This document shows, piece after piece, positions 27,518 through 38,200 of a stretch of DNA of 64,000 nt. Position 1 is the stretch's first letter; each line of letters begins with the position of its first letter. A program made the position numbers and the translations under genes. The notes under the pieces were generated by a model. The model saw nothing but the letters and a program-made list of their open reading frames with translations, did not search any database and had not been told where the DNA came from. The stretch comes from Streptomyces sp. NBC_01198 (GTDB taxonomy: Bacteria; Actinomycetota; Actinomycetes; Streptomycetales; Streptomycetaceae), in NCBI RefSeq assembly GCF_036010485.1, contig NZ_CP108568.1:682001-746000 (forward strand). Direction: 5' to 3'.

Positions 27518-27684
27518 TGACACACGGGGCTCCGATATATCTCAGCAGCAGCCATCACCACTACCACAACAGTGGCAGCGGCGGAGGCGGCAGCGATCCG
27601 TTGTCCGTGATCCTGGTGGTGGTCGCGATTCTCGTCATCCTGGGACTGGTGGTGGCGTACCGCAAGAAGGACTCGGAGGACTGA
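27517..27684 (+). CDS. Small His/Gly-rich single-pass membrane protein, 55 aa
   Basis: A 56-codon frame encodes an N-terminal stretch with a histidine cluster (SSSHHHYHNSG), a flexible GSGGGGS linker, one hydrophobic helix of about 20 residues (VILVVVAILVILGLVVA) and a short charged tail (YRKKDSED). Positive residues directly after the helix predict a cytoplasmic C-terminus and an exposed His-rich N-terminus, which could bind metal. No Shine-Dalgarno; a -10 box at leaderless distance supports the start. Family not recognised. Confidence 0.6.
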   Translation: MTHGAPIYLSSSHHHYHNSGSGGGGSDPLSVILVVVAILVILGLVVAYRKKDSED

Positions 27685-27701
27685 CACCCCGCACCGATCC
27701 A

Positions 27702-27771
27702 CGGCGGCCCCGCCGCCGGCGACCCCCCGACCGGCCATCGGCCGGCGGCCGACCCGGCGACGGGGCCGCCG
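27702..27771. terminator. Long inverted repeat between convergent genes
   Basis: CGGCGGCCCCG (27702-27712) and its complement (27761-27771) enclose a smaller CCGGCC/GGCCGG hairpin. The element sits in the 168-bp gap between the small membrane gene and the convergent VOC gene, which otherwise contains nothing I can identify. Confidence 0.5.
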
Positions 27772-27852
27772 GCGTACGCACACCATCCGGCGTGCGGCGG
27801 GCCCGTGGTGACGCCGCCCGACCGGCCGGAAGCCCGGCGCGGGGGGCTTGTC

Positions 27853-28221
27853 TCATGGCAGGAAGAGGCAGAACGGGTGCCCGTGCGGATCCCGCAGGAC
27901 GCGTACGTCGTCCTGCGGCTGGTACGCCTCGACGCTCGCGCCCAGCGCCACGGCCCGCGCCACCTCGGCGTCCAGGTCGTCGACCATGAGGTCGAGGTGC
28001 GCCTGCATCTGCTGGCTGCCCGGACGTTGCGGCCACACCGGTGGTTCGTGGTCGGGTTCGAGCTGGAAACTCAGGCCCGGCCGCTCGCTCTCCGGCGAGC
28101 GCAGCCTGACCCACTCCGGCTCCCGCGTCACCTCCTCCCAGCCGAGCAGCTCGCGGTAGAAGTCCGCGAGGGCCGCCGGATCGGGAGTCCCCAGGACGAT
28201 GGCGCCGAAGCTCGTGGTCAT
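27853..28221 (-). CDS. VOC-superfamily (glyoxalase/bleomycin-resistance-like) protein
   Basis: 122 residues, two beta-alpha-beta-beta-beta modules: [20 protein letters not shown] at the N-terminus, [20 protein letters not shown] in the middle and [14 protein letters not shown] at the end. His in AHLDL and a C-terminal His are candidate metal ligands. The start at 28221 follows GGGAG. Substrate unknown. Confidence 0.88.
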   Translation of the reverse strand: MTTSFGAIVLGTPDPAALADFYRELLGWEEVTREPEWVRLRSPESERPGLSFQLEPDHEPPVWPQRPGSQQMQAHLDLMVDDLDAEVARAVALGASVEAYQPQDDVRVLRDPHGHPFCLFLP

Positions 28222-28358
28222 GGCCTCACGCTCCCACACCCGCCCGAGGGCGCGGGAGCGCGCTGCCGCTGCCGTACGGCGAACCGCGCCCGTGACGCCG
28301 CGGGTTCCGCGCCCGCCGGGAGTACACGGGCGCCCGGCGGGCAGGTGCGTCGGCAGTC

Positions 28359-29714
28359 ATGCGGGTGGGCGGGGAGGCGGGTCGCACGGTGGGATCGGAG
28401 GGCGCGGTGGCGCCGGGACAGCAGGCACGCCAGCGCGGCGGTCGAGGGCTGGTCCGTTACTTCCTGGCCGCGCTGCTCGTCCGTGGCGCCGACAGCGGGG
28501 CGACGGTCGGCGTGGTGCTGCTCGCGCTGAACGCCCGCGGGCACCCGGGCGGCGGGGCCGCCGCCGGCGGCCTGCTGGCGGCGGCGCTGAGCGCACCGCA
28601 CCTGTTCGGCCCGTGGCTGGCGCACCGCCTGGACCGCGCGCGGGACGGCCGGCGGCTGCTCGCTGCGGCGTTCGTCCTCTACGCCGTCGCGCTGGCGTGC
28701 ACGGCGGTCGCGGTGGGCCGGGTCCCGCTCGGTGTGGCGCTGTGCACGACCGCTGTCGCCGGATGCTGCGGCCCGCTGCTCACCGGTGGGCTGAGCAGCC
28801 GGCTGGCCGCGCTCGCCGGCCGCGGCGAACGCCCCCAGCGCCGCGCGCAGGGCTGGGACGCCATGACGTACGGGCTCGGCGGCACCCTCGGCCCGGCCGT
28901 GGTGGCCGGCGCGGCGGTGCTCACCGGCCCGCGGGCCGCGCTGCTGGCGCTGTGCCTCGCGGCCGCCGCCGCGGCCGGTTTCACCCTCGCCCTGCCGCCC
29001 GACCGCGCCGGCGCCCGCGGCCCCGCTGCGGTGCCCGGCGTCCGGGAAGGCCTCACCCTGCTCGTCAGCCACCCTGCGCTGCGCCGGGTCACCCTCCTCA
29101 CCCTGATCTCGGCGCTGGAACTCGGCGCGCTCCCCGTCATCGCCACCACCTACGGGCCGCATCTCAGCCATCACGCGGCCGCCGGGGCGGTGCTGACGAC
29201 GGCGCTCGGTCTCGGCAACCTCGCGGGCTCCCTTCTGGTGACGGTCGTCCCGCTCCGCGGCGAGCCGGAGATCTGGGCGCGGCGGCTGTTCGCCGTGCTG
29301 GCCGGCACCACCGTCCTGGCCGCGTGCGCGCCCGGCTACAGCCTCGCGCTGGCCGGGTTCGCGCTGGTCGGGGTGGCCAACTCGCTGTCCTTCACCTCGA
29401 CTCTGGCGTCGAGGTCGGCCTACGCGCCGCCCGGTGCGCGGGCGCAGATCTTCGTCACCAGCGCGGGTCTGAAGGTCGCGCTTGCCTCGGTCGGCACCGC
29501 GGTGGCGGGCGCGGCCGCCGGGCTGGGCGGGCGCGCCCTCCTGCTCATGGCCGCGGGCGCGACCACGCTGGCCGTACTCGTCGCGCTCGCCGACCGGCTG
29601 GCCACCTCGGACGGCCCGGCGGCCCCGAGCGCGACCGCCGGCCGGCAGCAGGCGCCCGGCGCAGCCGGGGCCGCGTCGCACCCCGCCGATCTCCGCACGG
29701 ACGGCGGGTCCTGA
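28359..29714 (+). CDS. MFS transporter (12-helix exporter)
   Basis: 451 residues with about 12 hydrophobic helices, a Gly/Ala-rich first half and a central charged loop near 200-225. The loop-2/3 region ([19 protein letters not shown]) matches the MFS motif A position. A basic N-terminus of about 30 residues precedes helix 1, and a hydrophilic tail follows helix 12. Substrate unknown. It converges on a decayed DrrAB-type ABC locus only 17 bp away. Confidence 0.85.
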   Translation: MRVGGEAGRTVGSEGAVAPGQQARQRGGRGLVRYFLAALLVRGADSGATVGVVLLALNARGHPGGGAAAGGLLAAALSAPHLFGPWLAHRLDRARDGRRLLAAAFVLYAVALACTAVAVGRVPLGVALCTTAVAGCCGPLLTGGLSSRLAALAGRGERPQRRAQGWDAMTYGLGGTLGPAVVAGAAVLTGPRAALLALCLAAAAAAGFTLALPPDRAGARGPAAVPGVREGLTLLVSHPALRRVTLLTLISALELGALPVIATTYGPHLSHHAAAGAVLTTALGLGNLAGSLLVTVVPLRGEPEIWARRLFAVLAGTTVLAACAPGYSLALAGFALVGVANSLSFTSTLASRSAYAPPGARAQIFVTSAGLKVALASVGTAVAGAAAGLGGRALLLMAAGATTLAVLVALADRLATSDGPAAPSATAGRQQAPGAAGAASHPADLRTDGGS

Positions 29715-29730
29715 CCCCGCGTACGCTTGG

Positions 29731-30371
29731 TCAGCCCTGCCTGCTGTAGAGCCGGAGCGTGATCGGGCCGCAGACGGCGGTGAGGACGGCGGTCGCGGCG
29801 AGGGACCAGAGGACGGCACCGCCCGCGGTTGCGGCTGCCGGGGTCGAGACCGGTGGTCGGCTCGTCGAGGAAGAGCAGGTCGGGGGTCACGATCAGGCTG
29901 GCGCCGATGTCGAGCCTGCGGCGCATGCCGCCGGAGTAGCCGCCCACCGGCCGGCCGGCCGGCCGAGCCGGTCAGGTCGAACGCGGCGAGCAGGTCGTCG
30001 GCGCGCTGCCGGGCCGCGGCCCGGGGCAGGCCGTGCAGCCGGCCGAGGACCAGCAGGTTCTCCTGTCCGGTCAGATCCTCGTCGAGCGAGGCGAACTGGC
30101 CGGTCACCGCGACCCGGGCGCGGATCGCGTCCGCCTCGGTCAGCACGTCGTGGCCGAGGACGCGGGCGGTGCCGGCGTCCGGCCGGGTCAGCGTGGCCAG
30201 GACGCGGATCGTGGTGGTCTTGCCCGCGCCGTTGGGGCCGAGGAAGCCGAACACCTGGCCGCGCGGGATCGTGAGGTCGATCCCGTCCAGCGCCCGGCTG
30301 TCTCGGTAGATCTTGACCAATTCCCGTGCCTCGACGGCCGGATGGTCGTCGCTCAAGCCGTTCTTTGACAT
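29731..30371 (-). pseudogene. DrrA-like ABC ATPase, frameshifted and fused by deletion to the tail of a DrrB-like permease
   Basis: From ATG 30371 the frame encodes a normal DrrA-type ATPase: Walker [11 protein letters not shown], then [16 protein letters not shown]. Within a GGCC repeat (29947-29964) the frame is lost. Removing one 4-bp unit restores [20 protein letters not shown] and Walker [14 protein letters not shown]. Shortly after Walker B the ATPase similarity stops and, in another frame down to TGA 29731, the sequence reads [20 protein letters not shown] and TLRLYSRQG, the C-terminal helix of an ABC-2 permease. So a drrAB pair has lost the end of drrA and most of drrB. Not expected to be functional. 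Confidence 0.8.
29947..29964. repeat. GGCC tandem repeat causing the DrrA frameshift
   Basis: Four and a half CCGG units. The coding frame on both sides joins correctly if one unit is removed, so the repeat has gained 4 bp by slippage, or contains an assembly error. Confidence 0.75.
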
Positions 30372-30378
30372 CCCGTAA

Positions 30379-30428
30379 GACTTAGATAACTCTTGCAGTT
30401 TGTCAAGGTTAAGGTGGAGCGCATACGG
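30379..30428. promoter_or_regulatory. Divergent promoters sharing a -35 region
   Basis: On the minus strand TTGACA (30406-30401), 16 bases and TAAGTC (30384-30379) precede the DrrA-like start. On the plus strand TTGTCA (30400-30405), 17 bases and ATACGG (30423-30428) precede the TetR start at 30436. The two -35 boxes overlap. The 64-bp gap is strikingly AT-rich and holds an imperfect CTTA/TAAG-ended inverted repeat (30381-30413), a candidate TetR operator. Confidence 0.6.
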
Positions 30429-30435
30429 TCGTGGG

Positions 30436-31077
30436 ATGGTCGACCCGCACAATCCCGCCACGCCGCCGCGCCGCCGCCGGTCCGACGCACGGCGCAGCAT
30501 CGACGCGATCCTCAACGCGGCCCGGATCGTGCTCGGCGAGCGGTACGACGCGAGCATGGAGGACATCGCCGCCACGGCCGGGGTCACCCGCCAGACCGTC
30601 TACGCGCACTTCCCCTCGCGCGACGCCCTGGTCGCCGCCCTCGTCGAGGTCGCGGCCGCCGAATACTGCGCGCTGCTCGACGCGGCGGGCCTCGACAGCG
30701 CGCCACCCGCCGAGGCGCTGGCCGGCTTCCTCGACGCCGGCTGGCGGTTCCTCGGCCGCTACCCCGTGCTGCTGAACGCCACCGCGGCCCGGCTCCCCCG
30801 GCCCGCGAGCGACCCGCACGACATCGTGCCCCCGCGGCTCGAACGGCTCATCAGGCGAGGCCAGCAGACAGGCGACTTCGACCCGGCGCTCTCGGCGGCC
30901 TGGCTCGCCGCCGCCGTCCTCGGGCTGATGCACACCGCCGTGGCGGAGGTCACCGCCGGGCGCGTGACCACCGGGCAGGCCGAGGAGCTCTGCCTGGAGA
31001 GCACCCTGCGCCTCTGCGGCGCGAAGGCACCCCGCCGGGCCCTGTCCGGCACCTCCCGCCCGGCCCGCGGCGCCTGA
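30436..31077 (+). CDS. TetR-family transcriptional regulator
   Basis: 213 residues. The HTH is at about 15-62: [19 protein letters not shown] and [20 protein letters not shown]. The C-terminal ligand domain is all-helical. ATG 30436 is chosen because the family starts about 15 residues before the first helix and because a promoter -10 lies 8 bases upstream. Divergent from the DrrA-like ATPase, it is the obvious repressor of that now-broken efflux operon, so it may regulate nothing local any more apart from itself. Confidence 0.9.
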   Translation: MVDPHNPATPPRRRRSDARRSIDAILNAARIVLGERYDASMEDIAATAGVTRQTVYAHFPSRDALVAALVEVAAAEYCALLDAAGLDSAPPAEALAGFLDAGWRFLGRYPVLLNATAARLPRPASDPHDIVPPRLERLIRRGQQTGDFDPALSAAWLAAAVLGLMHTAVAEVTAGRVTTGQAEELCLESTLRLCGAKAPRRALSGTSRPARGA

Positions 31078-31115
31078 CACCTCCCGTCCGGCCGGCGGCC
31101 TCCGGCACGCACCGC

Positions 31116-31418
31116 CTAGAACGTAGGCGCGGCCTGCTCGGCGGGCGGCGCGGACACCAGCCACGGGGCGGCGTCGAAGACCTGGTCGAGCAGGCGGCGG
31201 GCACGGGCGTCGGATCCGGCTCCGGCGCCCGCTTTGATCATCTCGTCCAGCCAGACGCGGAAGGCCGCGACCGCGCGGACCGCGAGCAGCCGCGTGGTGA
31301 GGTCCGCGGGACCCCCGGATCCGCCGCGGCCGCGCAGCAGCTGGGCGAACCGCTGCTCCTGCTCGGGCAGTTGCCAGGACGAGGGAAAGCTCAGGGTCTC
31401 CGAGGTGGCGATGATCCG
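31116..31418 (-). pseudogene. 3' remnant of a second TetR-family regulator
   Basis: Reading from about 31418 down to TAG at 31116 gives about 100 codons typical of a TetR C-terminal domain: RIIATSETLSFPSSWQLPEQ, then LTTRLLAVRAVAAFRVWLDE and LLDQVFDAAPWL. No HTH, start codon or 5' half exists upstream; the sequence runs directly into an MFS remnant on the opposite strand. A deletion explains both. Confidence 0.75.
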
Positions 31419-31750
31419 CCGGTGTCGCCGGCGCGGGCACCGGTGTCGCCTACGCCGCCGTGCCGGCGCTGATCGGGCTCGGGGCTCCGCGCTCGTCGCT
31501 GGCCGCCGCCAACGGGCTCAACGCGCTGTTCCGGTCGGTCGGCAACTCGCTGGCCAGCGCGGTCGGCGGCACGTTGTTCGCCTCCCAGGTCATCGTCCTG
31601 GCCGGGACCGCCCTGCCGTCGCTGACCGCCTACCAGGTGCTGTTCGGGGTGTGCGCGGGCGCGGCGATGCTCGGCGCCGTGATCGCGCTGGCCGTCCCCA
31701 CGCCTCAGGATGACGCCGTCGCCGCGCGGCCCGCACCCGCCACGGCCTGA
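31415..31750 (+). pseudogene. 3' remnant of a DHA2-type MFS exporter
   Basis: The frame reads AGVAGAGTGVAYAAVPALIG, then SLAAANGLNALFRSVGNSLA and two last helices, ending at TGA 31750. This is the final quarter of an EmrB/QacA-like 14-helix exporter. An in-frame stop lies just before the remnant and the first 300 or more codons are absent. Its 5' boundary coincides with that of the TetR remnant. Confidence 0.75.
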
Positions 31751-31765
31751 AACCTGGACCCGCGA

Positions 31766-33571
<1,806 letters not shown>

Positions 33572-33666
33572 CACTGCCTCCAAGTCGCCGGAAGCCGCGA
33601 GCTCCCGTGGACGAACACCGCACGATACGCACCGCACTGGTGCACGGCGGCGAAAGCCTACCCCGC

Positions 33667-33686
33667 GCGACAACCCTGGTTGTCGC
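33667..33686. promoter_or_regulatory. 20-bp palindromic operator candidate between divergent kinase and HTH-receiver genes
   Basis: GCGACAACC-CT-GGTTGTCGC has perfect 9-bp arms. It overlaps TTGTCG, a possible -35, and TACAGT at 33706-33711 lies 8 bases before the ATG of the HTH-receiver gene. The HTH domain encoded next door is an obvious candidate ligand. Confidence 0.6.
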
Positions 33687-33718
33687 CCGCGGGTGGCCGG
33701 GTGCGTACAGTGAGCCCC

Positions 33719-34507
33719 ATGGCCACCGATGAACCCTCCCGAACGCGGGAGGAGTCGCTGCGACGGGCACACGACGCCCTGGACGACCTGGTCCGCGAAC
33801 TGGCCGCCACTCCTGCGTCCGCCCCGGCCGGCACGGACGGACCCCCTCCCGGACTGGCGAGGACCCTGGAACGGCTGGCCGCCCTGGCCCTGCTGAACGA
33901 CGCGCTCCAGTCCCAGGTGCTCCAGGCCGCCCGGGACGCCGCCGCCGCCGGCGCCAACTACGCCCAGCTGGGCGCCGCCTGGAACATCACCCGGCAGGGC
34001 GCCCGCAAGCGCTGGCCCGGCCTTGTTTTCTCCCGTACCCCCGAGCACCACCCACCGCGAGGAGGCCCCATGGAAGCGACCGTGCCCGCACGCTCCTACA
34101 CCGTCCTGCTGGTCGAGGACGACGACGCCGACGCGCTGCTGATCGAGGAGGCGCTGCTCGAACGCGGCATGGCCCGCGCCGTGCACCGCGCCACCGACGG
34201 CATCACCGCGCTCGCGCACCTGCGCGACGCGGCCAGCCCGCGCCCCGACCTGCTCGTCCTGGACCTGAACATGCCGCGGATGAACGGCCGCGAGCTGCTG
34301 GCCGTCCTCAAGAGCGACCCGCTCCTGGTCACCGTCCCGGTCGTGGTGCTCACCACCTCCGCGGCGCCCGACGACATCACCGGCGCGTACCGCGAGCACG
34401 CCAACGCCTACGTCACCAAGCCCGTCAATCTCGACGACTTCAACCGCGCGGTCCAGGGCATCGACGACTTCTTCCTCGACACGGTCTCCCACCCCGACCG
34501 CCCCTGA
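33719..34507 (+). CDS. HTH domain fused in frame to an Rcp1-like response regulator; internal start at 34070
   Basis: The open frame of 262 residues has two parts. Residues 1-117 are helical with an HTH (YAQLGAAWNITRQGARKRW), a domain usually found alone in streptomycetes. Residues 118-262 are a stand-alone receiver: LLVEDDDADALLIEEALLE, phospho-Asp in LVLDLNMPRMNG, Thr in VLTTSAAPDD and Lys in VTKPVNLDDF. Between them is a strong GAGGAGG site five bases before ATG 34070, so the receiver can be made separately (145 residues). No stop codon separates the two, so a fusion protein and a short receiver may both be made. It is the likely partner of the divergent kinase. Confidence 0.85.
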   Translation: MATDEPSRTREESLRRAHDALDDLVRELAATPASAPAGTDGPPPGLARTLERLAALALLNDALQSQVLQAARDAAAAGANYAQLGAAWNITRQGARKRWPGLVFSRTPEHHPPRGGPMEATVPARSYTVLLVEDDDADALLIEEALLERGMARAVHRATDGITALAHLRDAASPRPDLLVLDLNMPRMNGRELLAVLKSDPLLVTVPVVVLTTSAAPDDITGAYREHANAYVTKPVNLDDFNRAVQGIDDFFLDTVSHPDRP

Positions 34508-34565
34508 CCCGGACCCCTTCCGTGCGGGACCGATGAGTTCGGGCGGCGGATCGGGTCCACCCGTC

Positions 34566-35180
34566 ATGACCAGAATCATCGCTGACATCACGATGTCCCT
34601 CGACGGCTTCGTCACCGGGCCGGACCCGGGCCCGCGGAGCGGTCTGGGCACCGGCGGCAGGGCCCTGCACGCCTGGGCGTTCTCCGACGACCCCGACGAC
34701 CGCCGGGTGCTGCGCGAGGCGACCGCCCGCTCGGGCGCCGTCGTCCTCGGGCGCCGGCTCTTCGACCTGGTCGACGGGCCGAACGGCTGGGACGACGAGA
34801 CCGGCTACGGCGCCACGGAGGTCGGCAGGCCCGCGTTCGTCGTCGTGACGAGTTCGGCGCCGCGGGCGGTGCGGCTCACCGACCTCGACTGGACGTTCGT
34901 CACCACCGGCCTGCCCGACGCGGTCGCCGCCGCGCGCGAGCGCGCCGAGGCGGCGTCGGCGGACAGCGGCAGGGACCTGGACGTCGTCCTGATGGGCGGC
35001 CGCGCGACCGTCGGCTCGGCGCTCGACGCGGGGCTGGTCGACGCGCTGACCCTGCATCTGGCCCCCGTGGTGCTCGGCGCCGGCACACCTCTCTTCACCG
35101 GCCGAGCCCCGCGCACCCTGGTGCAGCGGACGGTCGCCGTGACCTCGACGGCGACCCACCTGACGTACGACGTCCTCTGA
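34566..35180 (+). CDS. RibD C-terminal/dihydrofolate-reductase-like protein
   Basis: 204 residues: RIIADITMSLDGFVTGPDPG at the N-terminus, VVLGRRLFDLVDG, then LMGGRATVGSALDAGLVDAL and HLAPVVLGAGTPLF. This is the RibD_C branch of the DHFR fold that binds NADPH; most small single-domain members have no known substrate. ATG 34566 is preferred to an upstream ATG because the conserved strand begins immediately after it. Confidence 0.9.
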   Translation: MTRIIADITMSLDGFVTGPDPGPRSGLGTGGRALHAWAFSDDPDDRRVLREATARSGAVVLGRRLFDLVDGPNGWDDETGYGATEVGRPAFVVVTSSAPRAVRLTDLDWTFVTTGLPDAVAAARERAEAASADSGRDLDVVLMGGRATVGSALDAGLVDALTLHLAPVVLGAGTPLFTGRAPRTLVQRTVAVTSTATHLTYDVL

Positions 35181-35242
35181 CACCGCGTCGGCGAACCTCC
35201 GCTGTGTCCGGGCGGATCGGTCGGACGCCACAACACGGCAGG

Positions 35243-35283
35243 GGCGGGAGGGGACGGCTCGCGGCGAGCCGTCCCCTCCCGCC
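35243..35283. terminator. Bidirectional 19-bp perfect stem, 3-nt loop
   Basis: A perfect 19-bp stem with loop CGG lies between the RibD-like gene and the convergent protease gene, ending 16 bp before the protease stop. One of the clearest terminators in the window. Confidence 0.8.
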
Positions 35284-35298
35284 GCTGCCGGCTGGGCG

Positions 35299-38200
35299 TC
35301 AGTGCCGCAGTTTCAGGCGGTGCACGCCGCCGGCGACGGTGCCGACGTAGAGGTAGCCGCCGTCCGGGCTTGCGGCGAGCGCGCCCGCGTTCAGATTCTG
35401 CAGCCCGTTCGAGATGTTGGCCCAGGTCAGGCCGTTGTCGGTACTGCGGAGCACGCCACGGCCGCCCCTGAGCAGGCCGTTCACCTCGGACGACGTGGTC
35501 GCCGCGTAGAGGGTGCCGCCGACCCGGATGATGTCCGAGACCTGGGTCGGGAGGCCGCCGGTGTCCGCGGTCCTGAACGACCGGCCGCCGTCGGTGCTCA
35601 CCCGGACGCCGTCACCGCCGACGAGCAGCCGGCTGCCGTCCAGGGTGAGCGCCGAGACCGCGCCGTCCGCGACCTCGGTGACCGTCGCTCCGCCGTCGTC
35701 GGACCGGTAGAGGCCGTCGGTGCCGCCCAGCCACAGGCGCAGCGGGTCGTGCGGGTCGCCGGCCACGGCGCTGAAGAAGGTGTCGTGGTGGAGTGCCTTC
35801 CAGGTGGCGCCGTTGTCGGTGGTCGCGTAGAGGCCCGCGTCGTCGAGGGTGGTGTAGCCGACGAGCACCCGGTCCGGGTCGGCGGGGTCGACGGTCAGCG
35901 ACGTCGGGTTCTCCTGGAAGGACGACTTCTGCTGCCAGGTCGTACCGCCGTCGTCGCTGCGGTAGATGTAGAACGTGCCGTCGCCCGAGCCCTGGCGGAC
36001 CTTCCACACCACCTTGGGGTTGCGTGGCGAGACGGCCAGCAGGCTGACGGTCTCGCCGAACCGGCCCTCGTTGCCCGAGGGGCCCCACTCCGGGGAGTCG
36101 AGCGGCAGCCGGGCGCGCTGGACGCCGTAGGGCGTGCCCGCCAGCAGGGTGTTCCCGGTGACGGCGAGGTCGTAGACCGTTCCGCCCTGGACTCCGATGC
36201 GCCGGTAGCCCGCGCCGGGCGTGGTGCCCCGGTAGACGCCGGCGGTCTGCTCGGCGATCGTGAACGTGCCGTCCGCCCAGCGGTCGTAGTCCAGCGGTAT
36301 CGCGCTGGCCGCCGGGTCGGGGAGCTGCGACCAGTTGCGGCCCTCGTCGCGGCCGAGCCAGCTGGTGCCGGCCGCCGCGAGGAAGACGTCGCCGCCGGAG
36401 ATCCTGAGGCCGTCGCCGATCCAGGGCTGTGCGAGCAGGGTGGACCAGGTGCCCCCGTGGTCGTGCGAGCCGACCACGCCGGTCTCCAGGTCGTAGGCGG
36501 CGACGAGGGATCCGTCCGCGACCACGCCCCTGATGTCGCCGGGGGCGCTGTAGATCTGCCGGGGGGTTCCCGGGGTGCCGGAGACGACGCCGGGCCGGAT
36601 CCAGACGCCGTCCTGGGTCGCCAGGTACAGGTCGTCGCCGCCGACCGCCGCCCACCTGATGTCACCGGGGACGCCGGTGGGGTACGCCGTCCAGGTGTCG
36701 CCCGCGTTCGTGCTGACGAGCAGCCCGTCGTCGGTGACGGCGGTCAGGGAGCGCGTCCGCTCGTCGGCGACCAGCGCGGTGATGCGGCTGTTCGGGACGT
36801 CGAGGGTCTTCCAGGTGCGGCCGCGGTCCTGGGTGCGCAGGATCGTGCCCGCCCTCAACTGGTCGCCGCTGACGGCGTACCACCAGCGGTCCGGCTGCTT
36901 GGCGTCGATGACGACGCTGCCGCCGCCGCCGGCGACCGGGAGGCGGTTGAGCTGGGTCCAGGTGGCGCCGCTGTCGGTGGTCAGCCACGGCCCGACCTTG
37001 CCGGTCTGGGTGAGGACGGCCTGCCTGGGGTCGCTGGGGGCGATGGTGATCTCGCCGGCGTCGGAGTTGGGGCCGACCGGCTGCCACCGGTCGCCGCGGC
37101 TGTCCGCCGGGGTGACCTCGAAGCCGGCGGAGCCGACGAGGCGCTGCCGGGTGGTCGCGACGCCGCTGACCGAGACCTGGTACGCCCCGGCGTCCTTGAC
37201 GGTCACCGCGGCCTCGTAGGAGGTGGCGCTGTCGCTCACCGCCGTGACGGTGGTGGCCTTGCCGTGCGGCGGGGTGACGGTGATGGTGGGCCGCCCGCCG
37301 AGCGGCACCGGGCTGCCGACGAAGACCGTGGTGTGGCCGTCGCCGGGATCCGGGGTGGCCTGCACGAGCAGCGGTCGCGCGACCAGCAGGCAGGGGACGG
37401 TGAGGGCCGGGCCGCGGTCGGGGGTGACGGTGACACGCCCGGTGACCTCGACGGCGCCGGCCGGCCGCGGCGCCTTCAGCGTCACGGTGGCGGTGGCGGT
37501 TCCGCCGGCGGCGATGGCCAGGTGCCGGGGGCTGACCGTGGCGGAGCCGTCGGCGGTCAGGGCCGCGGACAGCCGCCGCGTCCCGGAGTTGTGCAGCGTC
37601 ACGGTCCTGCTGCCGCCGACGGTCTGCCGGGAGAGGTCCGCGAGACCGAACGAGACGGACGCGGGCGCCGCGGTGAGTACGGTGTCGGCGGCCGCGGACA
37701 CGTCGAGCCGGCCGGCGCCCTGCGTAGTCGGCGTGCTGCCGGCCAGCGGCTTCGCGGTACCGACCAGCGCGGCCTTCACCTCGTCGGGCGACTCCCCGGG
37801 GTGGAGCTGGCGCAGCAGCACCGCGGCGCCCGCGACGTGCGGCGCGGCCATCGACGTACCGGACATCCGGTACTGGCCGGGCGCCCAGAGGCTCTTCGGC
37901 ACGGTGGAGCGGATCTCCACGCCGGGCGCCACCAGGTCGGGCTTGAGTTCGAGCCGCGGCGAGGGGCCGCGGGAGGAGAAGGACGCGATCTGGTCGGTGG
38001 CGTCGGTGCCCCGGACGGTGACGGAGGCAGGGCCGCTCTTCAGCCGGGCGCTCAACTGCGCGTACTGGCCGTCGTCCACGCTCATGAGGACGATTCTGTC
38101 CATGCGCTGCGAGTCGCCGGAGGCGTCGATCCCGGGGGCGTCCGCGGCCACCGGCGCGACCCCGGTCCCGGCGGTGCTTTCGGCGGCGCTTCCGGCTGCG

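Noticed and set aside
29947..29964. Programmed ribosomal frameshift in the DrrA-like gene
   Set aside because: The downstream domain is also deleted, so a programmed shift would not rescue a working ATPase.
28218..30587. Single 789-codon minus-strand gene across the MFS transporter
   Set aside because: Only its first 140 or so codons are the DrrA-like ATPase; the rest is the shadow of the plus-strand MFS gene after the frameshift.
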